This document shows, in pieces, positions 39,967-49,835 of a stretch of 64,000 nucleotides of DNA. Source of the DNA: Acidobacteriota bacterium (GTDB taxonomy: Bacteria > Acidobacteriota > Polarisedimenticolia > Gp22-AA2); NCBI GenBank assembly GCA_003223135.1, contig QHXX01000023.1, positions 1 to 64,000 on the forward strand, written 5' to 3'. The number at the start of each line of letters is the position of its first letter. The stretch's first letter is position 1. Both the position numbers and the translations under genes were made by a program. Under the pieces are notes generated by a model. The model did no database searches. It saw only the letters and a list, made by a program, of their open reading frames with translations, and was not told the DNA's origin.

Positions 39967-41148
39967 TTAGAGGGCGCGCACCGCCATCGCCACGGCATTG
40001 CCGCCGCCCAGGCAGAGCGCCGCAACACCCCGCTTTGCCTTCCGATCCGCCATGGCGTAGAGCAAGGTCGTCAGGACCCTGGCACCGCTGCAGCCGATCG
40101 GGTGTCCCAGGGCGACCGCGCCTCCGTTCACGTTGACTCGTTCGGGACGCAGCTTCAGCTCGCGCAGAAGGGCGACCGACTGGACCGAGAAGGCTTCGTT
40201 CAGCTCGAAGAGATCCACCTCGTCCGCGCTCCAGGAGGCCATCTCGAGCGTCCTTCGGACCGCCTCGACCGGCGCCATCATGACCATCTTCGGCTCGAGA
40301 CCGCTCGACGCATAGGAGACGATCTCGGCCAGGGGTTTGCGCCTCCCCTTTCCCGACCGTTCCTCCGACATCACCACCAGGGCGGACGCCCCGTCGTTCA
40401 CCCCGGGGGCGTTCCCGGCCGTGACGGTTCCGCCGTCCTTGAAGGCGGGCTTCAGGCGGGCGAGGGTCTCGATCGAAGTATCCCGGCGCGGCCCCTCGTC
40501 GGTGTCGAACGACAGTGGCGGCCCCTTCTTCTGGGACATCGGGACCGCCACGATTTCCGCCTTGAATTTGCCGGCGTCGATTGCGGCGATCGCCTTGCGG
40601 TGGCTTCCGAGGGCGTACTCGTCCTGGGCCTGGCGGGAGATTCCGTACTTCTCGGCCACCGCCTCGCCGCAGCACCCCATGTGGAAGTCTTCGTAGACGT
40701 CCCACAGTCCGTCGGAGATCATCGAGTCGATAAGCTCGCCGTGGCCGAGACGCAGCCCTTCCCGGCCTCCCTTGAGCAGGTAGGGCGCGTTGCTCATCGA
40801 CTCCATGCCGCCCGCCACGATCACATGGTGATCGCCGGCCCGGATCGCCTGGGCCGCCAGGGAGACCGCCTTCAGCCCGGAGCCGCACACCTTGTTCAAT
40901 GTGAAGGCGGGGACCTTCACGGGAAGCCCGGCTTTGATCGCAGCCTGGCGCGCCGGGTTCTGTCCCAGGCCCGCCGACAGAACGTTGCCCATGATGACTT
41001 CTTCGACATCATCCGGGCGGATCTCCGCGCGCGCCACCGCCTCCTTCACGACCAGGGCGCCCAGCTCAGGCGCTCCGAAGCCTTTCAGCGATCCCAGGAA
41101 CCTGCCGACGGGTGTCCTGCAGGCGCTGACGATGACCGCCTTGCCCAT
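39967..41148 (-). CDS. Acetyl-CoA C-acetyltransferase (thiolase)
   Basis: [101 protein letters not shown]. Confidence 0.97.
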   Translation of the reverse strand: MGKAVIVSACRTPVGRFLGSLKGFGAPELGALVVKEAVARAEIRPDDVEEVIMGNVLSAGLGQNPARQAAIKAGLPVKVPAFTLNKVCGSGLKAVSLAAQAIRAGDHHVIVAGGMESMSNAPYLLKGGREGLRLGHGELIDSMISDGLWDVYEDFHMGCCGEAVAEKYGISRQAQDEYALGSHRKAIAAIDAGKFKAEIVAVPMSQKKGPPLSFDTDEGPRRDTSIETLARLKPAFKDGGTVTAGNAPGVNDGASALVVMSEERSGKGRRKPLAEIVSYASSGLEPKMVMMAPVEAVRRTLEMASWSADEVDLFELNEAFSVQSVALLRELKLRPERVNVNGGAVALGHPIGCSGARVLTTLLYAMADRKAKRGVAALCLGGGNAVAMAVRAL

Positions 41149-41306
41149 GATGAACCTCCCGTGAGACGGTGTTGAAGTATATCAAAAGCGCCGCAGCGGA
41201 ACGGCCGCCGCGCGACGCGCACGGCTTTCGAACTCAACCGCGGCGCTTGTCAACTTGACTTCTCCGATGCGACAGAACTGTAAGGATTTATTTACAAATC
41301 GCGTGC

Positions 41307-41335
41307 TTGACTCGCATGGCCTGATCCAGTATATA
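41307..41335 (+). promoter_or_regulatory. Strong sigma-70-like promoter (TTGACT-N17-TATATA)
   Basis: TTGACTcgcatggcctgatccagTATATAaacag in an AT-rich island. Confidence 0.65.
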
Positions 41336-41398
41336 AACAGTGTTCTCGCAGGCTTTGAGAGGTTCGGCGCGGCGACTGCCGAACGGAGAGGAACGTCG

Positions 41399-41617
41399 AT
41401 GAAGCTGCATGGCTGGAACGTCAAGCCCCTGAAGCCCCGCGTTTCCCCCGCTGCGAAGGACGAGCCTCTCGCGGAAGACATCTTCGTCAACAGCATCGTG
41501 GCGGTGAAGGACAACAAGCGGGTCCTTCTGCATCGGGTCGTGAAGATCAATCCCGACGGCAGCGAAGAGGTCTTCATCATCAAGGCGTCGCCGAAGATCA
41601 TCGAAACCAACCACTGA
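41399..41617 (+). CDS. Small hypothetical protein (72 aa)
   Basis: MKLHGWNVKPLKPRVSPAAKDEPLAEDIFVNSIVAVKDNKRVLLHRVVKINPDGSEEVFIIKASPKIIETNH; strong promoter upstream and ggagagg RBS. Confidence 0.7.
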   Translation: MKLHGWNVKPLKPRVSPAAKDEPLAEDIFVNSIVAVKDNKRVLLHRVVKINPDGSEEVFIIKASPKIIETNH

Positions 41618-41670
41618 CGGTCCGCGCCCTGCGCGCCGCGGCGGGGACGCTTGTGCTAACTTAGCGCCCG

Positions 41671-42339
41671 ATGCGCCGTGTCTTCTCGCCGACCGCCGCC
41701 CTGCCCCGCGCCATCGCTCTGGCCTCGATCGCCGCGATCCTGGGCGGACCCGCCGGCGCGTCGTCGCGCGACCCGGGCCCCTACCGTATCCTGGCGGGGC
41801 CTTATTCCAAAAAGGACGCCAAGAACGGGGTCGGACACTCCGCCGCCCACGCGGCTCTCAGGGGACTGGCCATCACGGTCGAGTTCCTCGAGCCCGAGGC
41901 GCGCGCCGCGTTCGTGAAGTCGATCGACCCATCCTTGTCCGACCCGTTCGCCGCGCGCGCGGGCCGGCCCGAGATCTACAGCGCCTTCCGGGTTGCCTTC
42001 GACAACCGGTCATCGGCCGACGTCCAGTTCCAGGCCGGCAACGTCGTGATGATCACCAACCGGAAGACCCAGGGTTTCCCCGTCGATCTGACCGATCTGT
42101 ACCGTGTCGCGGCGGAGGTCGGCATGGCCGACCCCGAGACCGCGATCGATCGCATCGCGCCGATCATCTTCGACAGCAGCACGACCATCCCCAAGGGAAA
42201 GAGGCTCGAGCGTCTCCTGGTGTTCGGTCCGTTCCCCGCGAAGTGGAAGGAACTCCAGTTGCACTTTTCCTTTCTGCAGATCGGCACCGAAACGCACACC
42301 GCGTCGTTCAACTTCCACAAGCAGCCTCTGGGAGGGTGA
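41671..42339 (+). CDS. Hypothetical secreted protein
   Basis: Signal-like MRRVFSPTAALPRAIALASIAAILGGPAGASS; immunoglobulin-like FRVAFDNRSSADVQFQAGNVVMITN...IIFDSSTTIPKGKRLERLLVF. Confidence 0.68.
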   Translation: MRRVFSPTAALPRAIALASIAAILGGPAGASSRDPGPYRILAGPYSKKDAKNGVGHSAAHAALRGLAITVEFLEPEARAAFVKSIDPSLSDPFAARAGRPEIYSAFRVAFDNRSSADVQFQAGNVVMITNRKTQGFPVDLTDLYRVAAEVGMADPETAIDRIAPIIFDSSTTIPKGKRLERLLVFGPFPAKWKELQLHFSFLQIGTETHTASFNFHKQPLGG

Positions 42340-42346
42340 CATCGCC

Positions 42347-43279
42347 GTGTCGGCCCGAACACTCGATGGAGCGGCCGTGGCCCGGGCGATCCGGGCCGAA
42401 GTGGCCCGCGACGTCGAGGAACTGAAGAACCGCACGGGGATGGCACCGCGCCTCGCCGCCGTGCTCGTGGGGGACGACGCGGCCTCGCAGGTCTACGTGC
42501 GCAACAAGATCGCCGCCTGCTCCGAAGTCGGCATGCGCTCCGAGGAGGTTCGCCTTCAGGCCACGACGACTCAGGAGGAGGTCATGGGCCGCATCCGCCG
42601 GCTCAACGACGACCCGGACGTGGACGGGATCCTGCTGCAGTTGCCTCTTCCACGCGGGCTCGACCGGTCGGCGGTCATCCTCGCCCTCGACCCCGAACGG
42701 GACGTCGACGGCCTGCACCCGCTCAATGCCGGACGCCTGCTCATGAGGCTCGACGCGCCGGTCCCGTGCACGCCCGCCGGCATCATCGACCTGCTCGATC
42801 GCACTTCGCTGCCCATCGAAGGCAGGCACGCCGTCGTCGTCGGACGGAGCGAGATCGTCGGCCGGCCGTTGTCGATCTTGCTGATGCAGCGCGACGCCAC
42901 GGTCACCGTCTGCCACTCGAAGACGGCGGACCTGGCTTCGTTCACGCGCCAGGCCGATCTCCTCGTGGCGGCCATCGGCCACCCGGCCTTTCTCCGGGGT
43001 GAGCACATCCGGGAGGGGGCGATCGTGATCGACGTGGGGGTGAACCGGCTGGACGACGTGCGGGAGGCCGCAGCCATCTTCGGAGACGACTCGCCGCGGG
43101 TGCGCCAGGTGCGCGAGCGCGGGTATACCCTGGTCGGCGACGTTCATCCCCGCGAGGCGGCCGGGCGCGCCGCCTGGCTGACCCCGGTCCCGGGCGGCGT
43201 CGGGCCCCTCACCATCGCCTGCCTCCTGCGCAATACGTTGCGCGCGGCGCGCCTGCGCCGCCGGCCGGTCGCCCGATGA
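42347..43279 (+). CDS. folD: Bifunctional methylenetetrahydrofolate dehydrogenase/cyclohydrolase
   Basis: LAAVLVGDDAASQVYVRNKIAACSEVGM; GILLQLPLPRGLD; DVDGLHPLNAGRLL; CTPAGIIDLL; VVVGRSEIVGRPLSILLMQRDATVTVCHSKT. GTG start. Confidence 0.96.
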   Translation: MSARTLDGAAVARAIRAEVARDVEELKNRTGMAPRLAAVLVGDDAASQVYVRNKIAACSEVGMRSEEVRLQATTTQEEVMGRIRRLNDDPDVDGILLQLPLPRGLDRSAVILALDPERDVDGLHPLNAGRLLMRLDAPVPCTPAGIIDLLDRTSLPIEGRHAVVVGRSEIVGRPLSILLMQRDATVTVCHSKTADLASFTRQADLLVAAIGHPAFLRGEHIREGAIVIDVGVNRLDDVREAAAIFGDDSPRVRQVRERGYTLVGDVHPREAAGRAAWLTPVPGGVGPLTIACLLRNTLRAARLRRRPVAR

Positions 43280-43986
43280 CCCAGGGCACCGACCTCCCGC
43301 CCGGGGCGTCTCTGCCGTTCGGGACGGCGCCCAAGCCCTTGGTCCGGCGCGGCAAGCCGTTCGTTCTGCGGGTCGGCCTGACCGGTGGCATCGCCACCGG
43401 CAAGTCGACCGTGGCGCGCATCTTCACCACCCTGGGCGCCACGATCCTGGACGCCGACGAGATCGCCCACCGCCAGGTCGAGAAAGGCGCCCCCGCGTAC
43501 GAGCCCGTGGCGAAGGCCTTCGGCGAGGAGATTCTGACCCCCGATGGCGCCATCAACCGCTCCCGCCTCGGACACATCATCTTCTCGGACCCCGAGAAGC
43601 GCGCCGTCCTCGAATCGATTCTCCATCCTTTGATCCGCAAGGAGGAGGCGAACCTGGTCGAGCTTCTCGCCGACACCGGGCAGGGCCGCATCGCCGTCTC
43701 CAACGCCGCGCTCCTTATCGAGACCGGTTTCTACCGCGACTACCACCGCGTGGTGGTGGTGCACTGCGCTCCAGAGGTCCAGCTCGACCGCATCATCAAG
43801 CGCGACGCCTTGACCGAGGACGAGGCCAGCGCCCGCGTCGCCGCGCAGATGGACACGAAGGAGAAGCTGAAGGTCGCCCACTATGCCATCGATACCACCC
43901 CCGGCCACGCCGCCACCGAGACGCGCGCTCGCGCGGTGTTCCGCCACCTGCAGCAGGATCTCCAGGCGCTTTCGGACCTCTCCTAG
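43276..43986 (+). CDS. coaE: Dephospho-CoA kinase
   Basis: VGLTGGIATGKSTVARIFTTLGATILDADEIAHR; DGAINRSRLGHIIFSDPEKRAVLESILHPLIR. Confidence 0.94.
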   Translation: MTQGTDLPPGASLPFGTAPKPLVRRGKPFVLRVGLTGGIATGKSTVARIFTTLGATILDADEIAHRQVEKGAPAYEPVAKAFGEEILTPDGAINRSRLGHIIFSDPEKRAVLESILHPLIRKEEANLVELLADTGQGRIAVSNAALLIETGFYRDYHRVVVVHCAPEVQLDRIIKRDALTEDEASARVAAQMDTKEKLKVAHYAIDTTPGHAATETRARAVFRHLQQDLQALSDLS

Positions 43987-44822
43987 AAACTGATGTTGTC
44001 GATCAGGCGGGCGCGGCCGAACCAGGCGGCGACGGCGAGGAGCGTTCCGGCTCCTGCGGTCGCCACCGGCTCGAGGGTCTCGCCGTCCACCGCCTCGACG
44101 TAGTCGAGGCGGGCCAGCGGCTCGCGTGCGATCGTGTCGCGCGCGAGCGACACGAGCCGCGCCGCATCGGTCTCGCCGGCGCGGCCGCTCGCGGCGGCGG
44201 AGCGCAGGGCGCGGTACAGCACCGGGGCGGCGCGTCTCTCCTCGGGAGTGAGATAGGTGTTACGTGATGAAAGCGCCAGACCGTCCTCTTCGCGTACGGT
44301 GGGACAGGAGATGATCTGCGTCTCGTCGTGCAGGTCGAGCGCCATGCGGCGGATGATGCGCAACTGCTGGGCGTCCTTCTCCCCGAAACAGGCGATATCG
44401 GGCCTCACGATGGCGAAGAGCTTGGCGACCACGGTCGCGACACCCCGGAAGTGGCCGGGTCGGCTCCGGCCGCACAGGACGTCCTGCATCCCCTGCACCT
44501 CGACGCGGGTGCGGTGACCCGGAACGTGGATCTCCTCATGCTCCGGGACGAAGAGGGCGTCGGTTCCGGACGAGCGCAGAAGCCCCTGATCGCGCTCCAG
44601 GTCGCGCGGGTAGGCGCGAAAGTCCTCCTTCGGCCCGAATTGCAGGGGGTTGACGTAGATCGACACGACGACGGCGTCGCACTCGGAGCGGGCGCGCTCG
44701 ATCAGAGACAGATGCCCCCGGTGCAGGGCGCCCATGGTCGGAACGAGACCGATCCGTCTGCCCGCGGCGCGCGAAACGCGGCCGAAGGCACGCATGGCCG
44801 CGACGGTGGTGATTCGCTCCAC
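43983..44822 (-). CDS. panC: Pantothenate synthetase
   Basis: GLVPTMGALHRGHLSLIERARSECDAVVVSIYVNPLQFGPKEDFRAYPRDLERD; CFGEKDAQQLRIIRRM; LALSSRNTYLTPEER. Confidence 0.97.
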   Translation of the reverse strand: MERITTVAAMRAFGRVSRAAGRRIGLVPTMGALHRGHLSLIERARSECDAVVVSIYVNPLQFGPKEDFRAYPRDLERDQGLLRSSGTDALFVPEHEEIHVPGHRTRVEVQGMQDVLCGRSRPGHFRGVATVVAKLFAIVRPDIACFGEKDAQQLRIIRRMALDLHDETQIISCPTVREEDGLALSSRNTYLTPEERRAAPVLYRALRSAAASGRAGETDAARLVSLARDTIAREPLARLDYVEAVDGETLEPVATAGAGTLLAVAAWFGRARLIDNISF

Positions 44823-44832
44823 GAGTGCGCCC

Positions 44833-45723
44833 CTACGGCCGTCTGGTCTTGACGATCCCGACCACCGCCGGCGCAGAATAGGTCTCCGCCTCGGAGGGGA
44901 AGGATCCGTCGCGGACATCGCCGACGAAGCGCCGCGCCGCGGAGGCGATCTCGTCGCCGATACTGGCATAGCGCCTCGCGAATTTCGGCGGTGTTCCCTC
45001 CCCCAGTCCCACCAGATCGTGGAACACCAGCACCTGCCCGTCGCAGAAGCGGCCGGCCCCGATCCCGATAGTCGGGATGGAGACCGCCTCGGTGATCGCC
45101 TGGCCGACCGATTCGGGCATCCCTTCGAGGACCAGGGAGAACACGCCGGCCTTCTCGAGCGCCTTGGCGTCCTCGACCAGGGCGCGGGCCTGATCGATCC
45201 TCTTGCCCTGCACGCGGTATCCGCCCATCAGGTGCACCGACTGCGGTGTCAAGCCGATATGCCCCATGACGGGAACCTCCGCGTCCAGGAGCGCCTCCAC
45301 CAGCCCGGCGCGCTTGCGGCCTCCTTCGATCTTGACCGCCGCGGCCCCCCCTTCCTTCAGGAACCGGCCGGCGTTCTTGACCGCATCGCGCCGGCCGGTC
45401 TGGAACGACAGGTAGGGCATGTCCCCGACCACCAGGGCGTGACGGGCCGCTCGCGCGACCGCGCGCGTATGGTGGAGCATCTCCTCCATGGTCACCGGCA
45501 GGGTGCTCTCATAGCCGAGCACGTTGTTCCCCAGGCTGTCGCCGACCAGGAGGACGTCGACGCCTGAGGCGTCGAGGATGCGCGCCGTCGGATAGTCGTA
45601 GACGGTCAACACGACAATCTTCCGGCCGCGTTCCCTGGCGGCGCGCAGCTCGGGAACGGTGACCCTGCTCGTGGACGGTGAGGACTCTCCGGGGGCTCCC
45701 GGGCCTTCGGCGGGACGGTTCAT
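44833..45723 (-). CDS. panB: 3-methyl-2-oxobutanoate hydroxymethyltransferase
   Basis: VVLTVYDYPTARILDASGVDVLLVGDSLGNNVLGYESTLPVTMEEMLHHTRAVAR; VMGHIGLTPQSVHLMGGYRVQGK; TIGIGAGRFCDGQVLVFHDLVGL. Confidence 0.97.
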   Translation of the reverse strand: MNRPAEGPGAPGESSPSTSRVTVPELRAARERGRKIVVLTVYDYPTARILDASGVDVLLVGDSLGNNVLGYESTLPVTMEEMLHHTRAVARAARHALVVGDMPYLSFQTGRRDAVKNAGRFLKEGGAAAVKIEGGRKRAGLVEALLDAEVPVMGHIGLTPQSVHLMGGYRVQGKRIDQARALVEDAKALEKAGVFSLVLEGMPESVGQAITEAVSIPTIGIGAGRFCDGQVLVFHDLVGLGEGTPPKFARRYASIGDEIASAARRFVGDVRDGSFPSEAETYSAPAVVGIVKTRRP

Positions 45724-45809
45724 GGAACCTCCTTCTCCCCTCCGGCTTCAGAGCGGCCGGTAGAGGGAATCGTTCGTGGCGTCGCGCGGCGATGCGCGAA
45801 GGAGCCGCC

Positions 45810-46469
45810 CTAGGCGCGGGCGAGTCCCGGTCCCTTCTGGGATCCGAGCGGGATGTAGTACTGCACCCCTCGCTGCATCGTTTCGATCTGCCGGAATAGC
45901 TCCTCCAGGTCGTCGCGGCTCTTGACGAAGTCGATCTCCGATGTGTCGATGACCAGGAGCGGCGTCCGGTTGTAATGAAAGAAGAAATAATTGTAGGCGC
46001 GATTCAGCTCGGAGACATACGCCTCGGAGATCTGACGCTCGTAGTCCCGCTGGCGCGAACGGATGCGCTCCATCAGCACCAGGTCGCTCGCCTGCAGGTA
46101 GATGATCAGGTCCGGGTGCGGCACCTGCGGCTCCAGGACGCCGTACAGTTTCTCGTAGAGCATGAGCTCCGAGTCGTCCAGATTCAAGTACGCGAAGATC
46201 TTGTCCTTGGCGAAGATGTAATCGCAGATGAGCGTCTTCTGGAACAGGCGCCCCTGCGCCAGCTCCTGCTGCTGCCTGAACCGGTTCAAGAGGAAGAAGA
46301 GCTGGCACTGGAACGCTGCGCCCGGGCGGTCTTGGTAGAAGTCGTGAAGGAAAGGGTTCTCGACCTTCTCGAGAACCCTGGCGGCCTCGAAGCGTTCCGC
46401 AAGAAGACCGACAAGGCTCGTCTTGCCGACGCCGATGGGACCTTCGACAGCGATGAACTTGAAATTCAT
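45810..46469 (-). CDS. Deoxynucleoside kinase family protein
   Basis: FIAVEGPIGVGKTSLVGLLAERFEAARVLEKVENPFLHDFYQDRPGAAFQCQLFFLLNRFRQ; PDLIIYLQASDLVLMERIRSRQRDYE. Confidence 0.9.
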   Translation of the reverse strand: MNFKFIAVEGPIGVGKTSLVGLLAERFEAARVLEKVENPFLHDFYQDRPGAAFQCQLFFLLNRFRQQQELAQGRLFQKTLICDYIFAKDKIFAYLNLDDSELMLYEKLYGVLEPQVPHPDLIIYLQASDLVLMERIRSRQRDYERQISEAYVSELNRAYNYFFFHYNRTPLLVIDTSEIDFVKSRDDLEELFRQIETMQRGVQYYIPLGSQKGPGLARA

Positions 46470-46496
46470 CCGCCTGTGACCGATGAGAGCCGCGCA

Positions 46497-46988
46497 TTAT
46501 ACCCCCAGCCGCTCCACTCGCGACCCGTCGGGGCAGGACCGAAGCAGTTCCGACGCCGTCTTCATGAGAATCGGGTGCCGGACCCCGGGGGCGATCTCGA
46601 CCAGGGGCACCAGGACGAACCGCCGCAGGTGCATCCTGGGATGCGGCACCCTCAACGTGGTGTCTTCCCGAACATCGTCACCGCACAGGAGAAGGTCGAT
46701 GTCGATACCCCTGGGCCCCTTGTCGCGCGTTCTCTGGCGCCCCATCGATCGTTCGACGGCCAGGCAGATTCCCAAGACCTCCTCCGGAGGGAGGGCGGTC
46801 AGGCAACCCACGACCTGGTTCAGAAACTCTTCCTGGTCTATGACTTCCAACGGATCGGTGCGGTACACCGAAGAACGCAGGACGGGGCCCACCCCCGACC
46901 GCGTCAGGGCCTCGATCGCACGGAACAGACTGCCCTCCCTGTCGCCCTGGTTCGACCCCAGTCCAATGAAGATGAGCCTCTCCGGCAT
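46497..46988 (-). CDS. folK: 2-amino-4-hydroxy-6-hydroxymethyldihydropteridine diphosphokinase
   Basis: IFIGLGSNQGDREGSLFRAIEAL; SSVYRTDPLEVIDQEEFLNQVVGCLT; RQRTRDKGPRGIDIDLLLCGDDV; VPHPRMHLRRFVLVPLVEIAP. Confidence 0.96.
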   Translation of the reverse strand: MPERLIFIGLGSNQGDREGSLFRAIEALTRSGVGPVLRSSVYRTDPLEVIDQEEFLNQVVGCLTALPPEEVLGICLAVERSMGRQRTRDKGPRGIDIDLLLCGDDVREDTTLRVPHPRMHLRRFVLVPLVEIAPGVRHPILMKTASELLRSCPDGSRVERLGV

Positions 46989-47008
46989 GCGAGCGCTCCG
47001 AACGCGCG

Positions 47009-47038
47009 TTGACAGTTAAAGATAGCATTTGCTAGCAT
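47009..47038 (+). promoter_or_regulatory. Sigma-70-like promoter (TTGACA-N18-TAGCAT)
   Basis: TTGACAgttaaagatagcatttgcTAGCAT upstream of TPR gene. Confidence 0.5.
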
Positions 47039-47142
47039 CGTCGGTTCGCAAATCATACTCGTCTCTTGATGACACCCATTGATAGGCCGCGGCGTTCGCG
47101 GCCAATCCACCCGGGACGATCCCGGCAGGACGGGCCAACGAA

Positions 47143-47697
47143 ATGAAGAAGGCACCAGCCAGAAAGACGGCCAAGACACCGGCTACCGCCTCCCCCACGA
47201 ATACCTGGATGATCCACGAGAAGGCGCTGAAGGAGTTCGAGCGCGGCGTGGGCCTCCTGCAGAAGCAGAGCTATTCCGAGGCCATGGAGCGCTTCCAGAC
47301 GATCGTCGGATCCTTCCCCCAGGAGAAAGAGCTCACCGACCGCGCCAACGTCTATCTCAGGATCTGCCAGAACGTGCTGGAGCGCAAAGACCCGCAGCCT
47401 CGCAAGCCGGAGGACTCCTTCTATTTCGGCGTCATGAAGGCGAACGAGGCGAACTACGACGAGGCGGTGCGGCACCTCGAGAAGGCGCTTGAGGCGAACC
47501 CGAAAGACGAGAAGGTGCACTACGTCCTGGCCTCGACCCTGGCCGCGAAAGGGGACCGCAGAGAGGCGCTCGAGCACCTGCGAGAGGCGATCGAGCTGAA
47601 CGCCACCAACCGAATCTACGCCCGCAACGATCCCGACTTCGAGCCCCTCCGGGATGACGAGAACTTCCAGAACCTGATCCACCCGGAGGAGTTGTAG
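47143..47697 (+). CDS. Tetratricopeptide-repeat protein
   Basis: EFERGVGLLQKQSYSEAMERFQTIVGSFPQEKELTDRANVYLRIC...NEANYDEAVRHLEKALEANPKDEKVHYVLASTLAAKGDRREALEHLREAIELN. Confidence 0.85.
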   Translation: MKKAPARKTAKTPATASPTNTWMIHEKALKEFERGVGLLQKQSYSEAMERFQTIVGSFPQEKELTDRANVYLRICQNVLERKDPQPRKPEDSFYFGVMKANEANYDEAVRHLEKALEANPKDEKVHYVLASTLAAKGDRREALEHLREAIELNATNRIYARNDPDFEPLRDDENFQNLIHPEEL

Positions 47698-47727
47698 TCA
47701 CTGTCGCCAAGGCGGCGACGGCAGGTG

Positions 47728-49752
47728 ATGAGCACCAAGCGGAGGAAGGGCGGTCGAAGGGCGCAGCGGCCCCGGCGATCGAAAGGGAAGAGGCCGAACC
47801 GCGCCGTGCGGGCGCTCCGGGCCTTGAGAGGGCAGGGTCGCCCTGGCAAGAGAAGCGGCGCCTCCAAGCGGCCGCGGCCGCGGCGGGTGCGCGCCCGCGC
47901 GGCTCGCCGTTCTCCGTCCCGCTCCCCCCGCCGCCCGCCGGCGAAGTCGCGCTCCCGACCGGTGCCGGCCCGTTCGGGCGGCGCGAGGCCTCTTCCGGCG
48001 CCTCCAGTCCAGTTCCTACCGCGCGCCGGCAACGCGATCGTCGTCACGTCCGGCCGCCAGACCACAACGCGGCCCGGTCTCGTCCCCGTGCGCCGGGGCG
48101 CGTCCGAAAGGAACCCGGCGATCCCGGCCAGCCTCGGCAATGGTCCCGGCGCCGCCATCGCGCGTCCGGGAATCGGTCCCGCGCGCGCGCAACCGGCGCC
48201 TCCGGCGGGTGCTATCACGCGGCCGGCCCCGGTGCCGCAGCCGTTCCGGCCCGTCGCCTCCTCCACCGCCCCGGCGTCGACCCTCGACCGCCGCCCGGCG
48301 CGGCGACCGGCTCTCGCGGCGCGCAAGCGGGACGTATGCGCCATGATCCTGGCGGCGGGTCTAGGGAAGAGGATGTTGTCGCAGTCCTCCAAGCTGGTCC
48401 ACAACGTCGCCGGGCGGCCGATGGTGCGACATGTGGTCGAGGCGGCCAAGGCGGCCGGCGTGGCGCGCACGGTCGTCGTCATCGGCAACCAGGCCGACGA
48501 CGTGCGCCGGGCGGTCGGCGAGAACGACAAGAGGGTCGGATTCGCCTATCAGGACGCGCAGCGTGGCACCGGCCACGCGGTCCTATCCGCCGAGCGGCAC
48601 CTCGCCGAGTACGAAGGAGACGTCCTCATCCTGAACGGCGATCTGCCGGTCCTGCGCCCGGATACGCTCACCAGGTTCGCGGATTTCCACCGTTCCTCGG
48701 GCGCGCCGCTCAGCCTGGTGACCGCGGCCGTCGAGTCTCCGGCTGGGTACGGGCGCATCATCCGCACTTACAACGGTGACGTGTCGCGCATCGTCGAGGA
48801 AGCGGACGCGACCGCCGAGGAGAGGGCGATCAAGGAGATCAACTGCGGCATCTACTGCGTCGATGTGGCCTGGCTCTGGGACCCGCTGAAGCGGGCGCGC
48901 GCCGACAACGCGCAGCGCGAAATATATCTCACCGACCTCGTGGAGATCCTGCGGCGCGACGGCCACAAGGTGGCCGCCTACCGCCATCCCGAGGCCGAGG
49001 AAGTGCTCGGGGTCAATGATCGCCGTGAGCTGGCCGCCGCGACCCGGGCGCTGCATCGGCGCAAGGCGAACGCCCTCATGGTGTCGGGCGTCACCATCCT
49101 GGACCCCGAGACCACCTACATCGACGTGGACGTGAAGGTCGGCCAGGACACGATCCTCGAGCCCGGCGTGATGCTCTTCGGCGCGACCGAGATTGGCCGC
49201 GGGGTGACCATCGGCGCCGGCTCGCGCATCACCGACTCGGTGGTGGGGGACGGGACCGCCCTCCTCCCCTACTGTGTCGTCGCGTCGTCCCGCATCGGGC
49301 GGGCGTGTCGCATCGGCCCCTTCGCCCATCTGCGCCCGGACACCCAGCTCGACGAGGAAGCCCGCATCGGGAATTTCGTCGAGACCAAGAAGATCCGCAT
49401 GGGCCAGGGGAGCAAAGCGAACCATCTGACCTATCTCGGGGACGCCGAGATCGGTAAGCACGCCAACATCGGCGCCGGGACGATCACTTGCAACTACGAC
49501 GGCGTGCAGAAGCTGCGCACCATCATCGAGGACGAGGTGTTCATCGGCAGCGACACCCAGCTCGTAGCCCCCGTGCGCGTGAGGCGCGGCGCCTACGTCG
49601 GGGCCGGCTCCACCATCACCAAGGACGTTCCGCCCTACTCCCTGGCCATCTCGCGGGCCCAGCAGGTCGTGAAGGAGGATTGGGCGAAGAGGTTCAGCCC
49701 CGCGGCGCGGGAGAAGAAACGGGATAAAGGGAAGAACCGGGGGGGCGGCTAG
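47728..49752 (+). CDS. glmU: GlmU-type bifunctional UDP-GlcNAc pyrophosphorylase/GlcN-1-P acetyltransferase with Arg/Pro-rich N-terminal extension
   Basis: CAMILAAGLGKRMLSQSSKLVHNVAGRPMVRHVVEAAKAAG; YQDAQRGTGHAVLSAE; LNGDLPVLRPDTL; NCGIYCVDVAWLW; left-handed beta-helix TIGAGSRITDSVVGDGTALLPYCVV...NFVETKKIRMGQGSKANHLTYLGDAEIGKHANIGAGTITCNYDG. Confidence 0.93.
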   Translation: MSTKRRKGGRRAQRPRRSKGKRPNRAVRALRALRGQGRPGKRSGASKRPRPRRVRARAARRSPSRSPRRPPAKSRSRPVPARSGGARPLPAPPVQFLPRAGNAIVVTSGRQTTTRPGLVPVRRGASERNPAIPASLGNGPGAAIARPGIGPARAQPAPPAGAITRPAPVPQPFRPVASSTAPASTLDRRPARRPALAARKRDVCAMILAAGLGKRMLSQSSKLVHNVAGRPMVRHVVEAAKAAGVARTVVVIGNQADDVRRAVGENDKRVGFAYQDAQRGTGHAVLSAERHLAEYEGDVLILNGDLPVLRPDTLTRFADFHRSSGAPLSLVTAAVESPAGYGRIIRTYNGDVSRIVEEADATAEERAIKEINCGIYCVDVAWLWDPLKRARADNAQREIYLTDLVEILRRDGHKVAAYRHPEAEEVLGVNDRRELAAATRALHRRKANALMVSGVTILDPETTYIDVDVKVGQDTILEPGVMLFGATEIGRGVTIGAGSRITDSVVGDGTALLPYCVVASSRIGRACRIGPFAHLRPDTQLDEEARIGNFVETKKIRMGQGSKANHLTYLGDAEIGKHANIGAGTITCNYDGVQKLRTIIEDEVFIGSDTQLVAPVRVRRGAYVGAGSTITKDVPPYSLAISRAQQVVKEDWAKRFSPAAREKKRDKGKNRGGG

Positions 49753-49835
49753 AGAGTCGGGAATCACCCGGCACGCCAGTCGGGTGAAGCCTTGAATTGC
49801 GGCGGGAGTGTCCTGGCCTTATAGTGGACACCGGC

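Noticed and set aside
39088-41148. Butyrate/PHB biosynthetic cluster
   Set aside because: Only thiolase and 3-hydroxyacyl-CoA dehydrogenase are present; no crotonase, PHB synthase or acyl-CoA dehydrogenase nearby.
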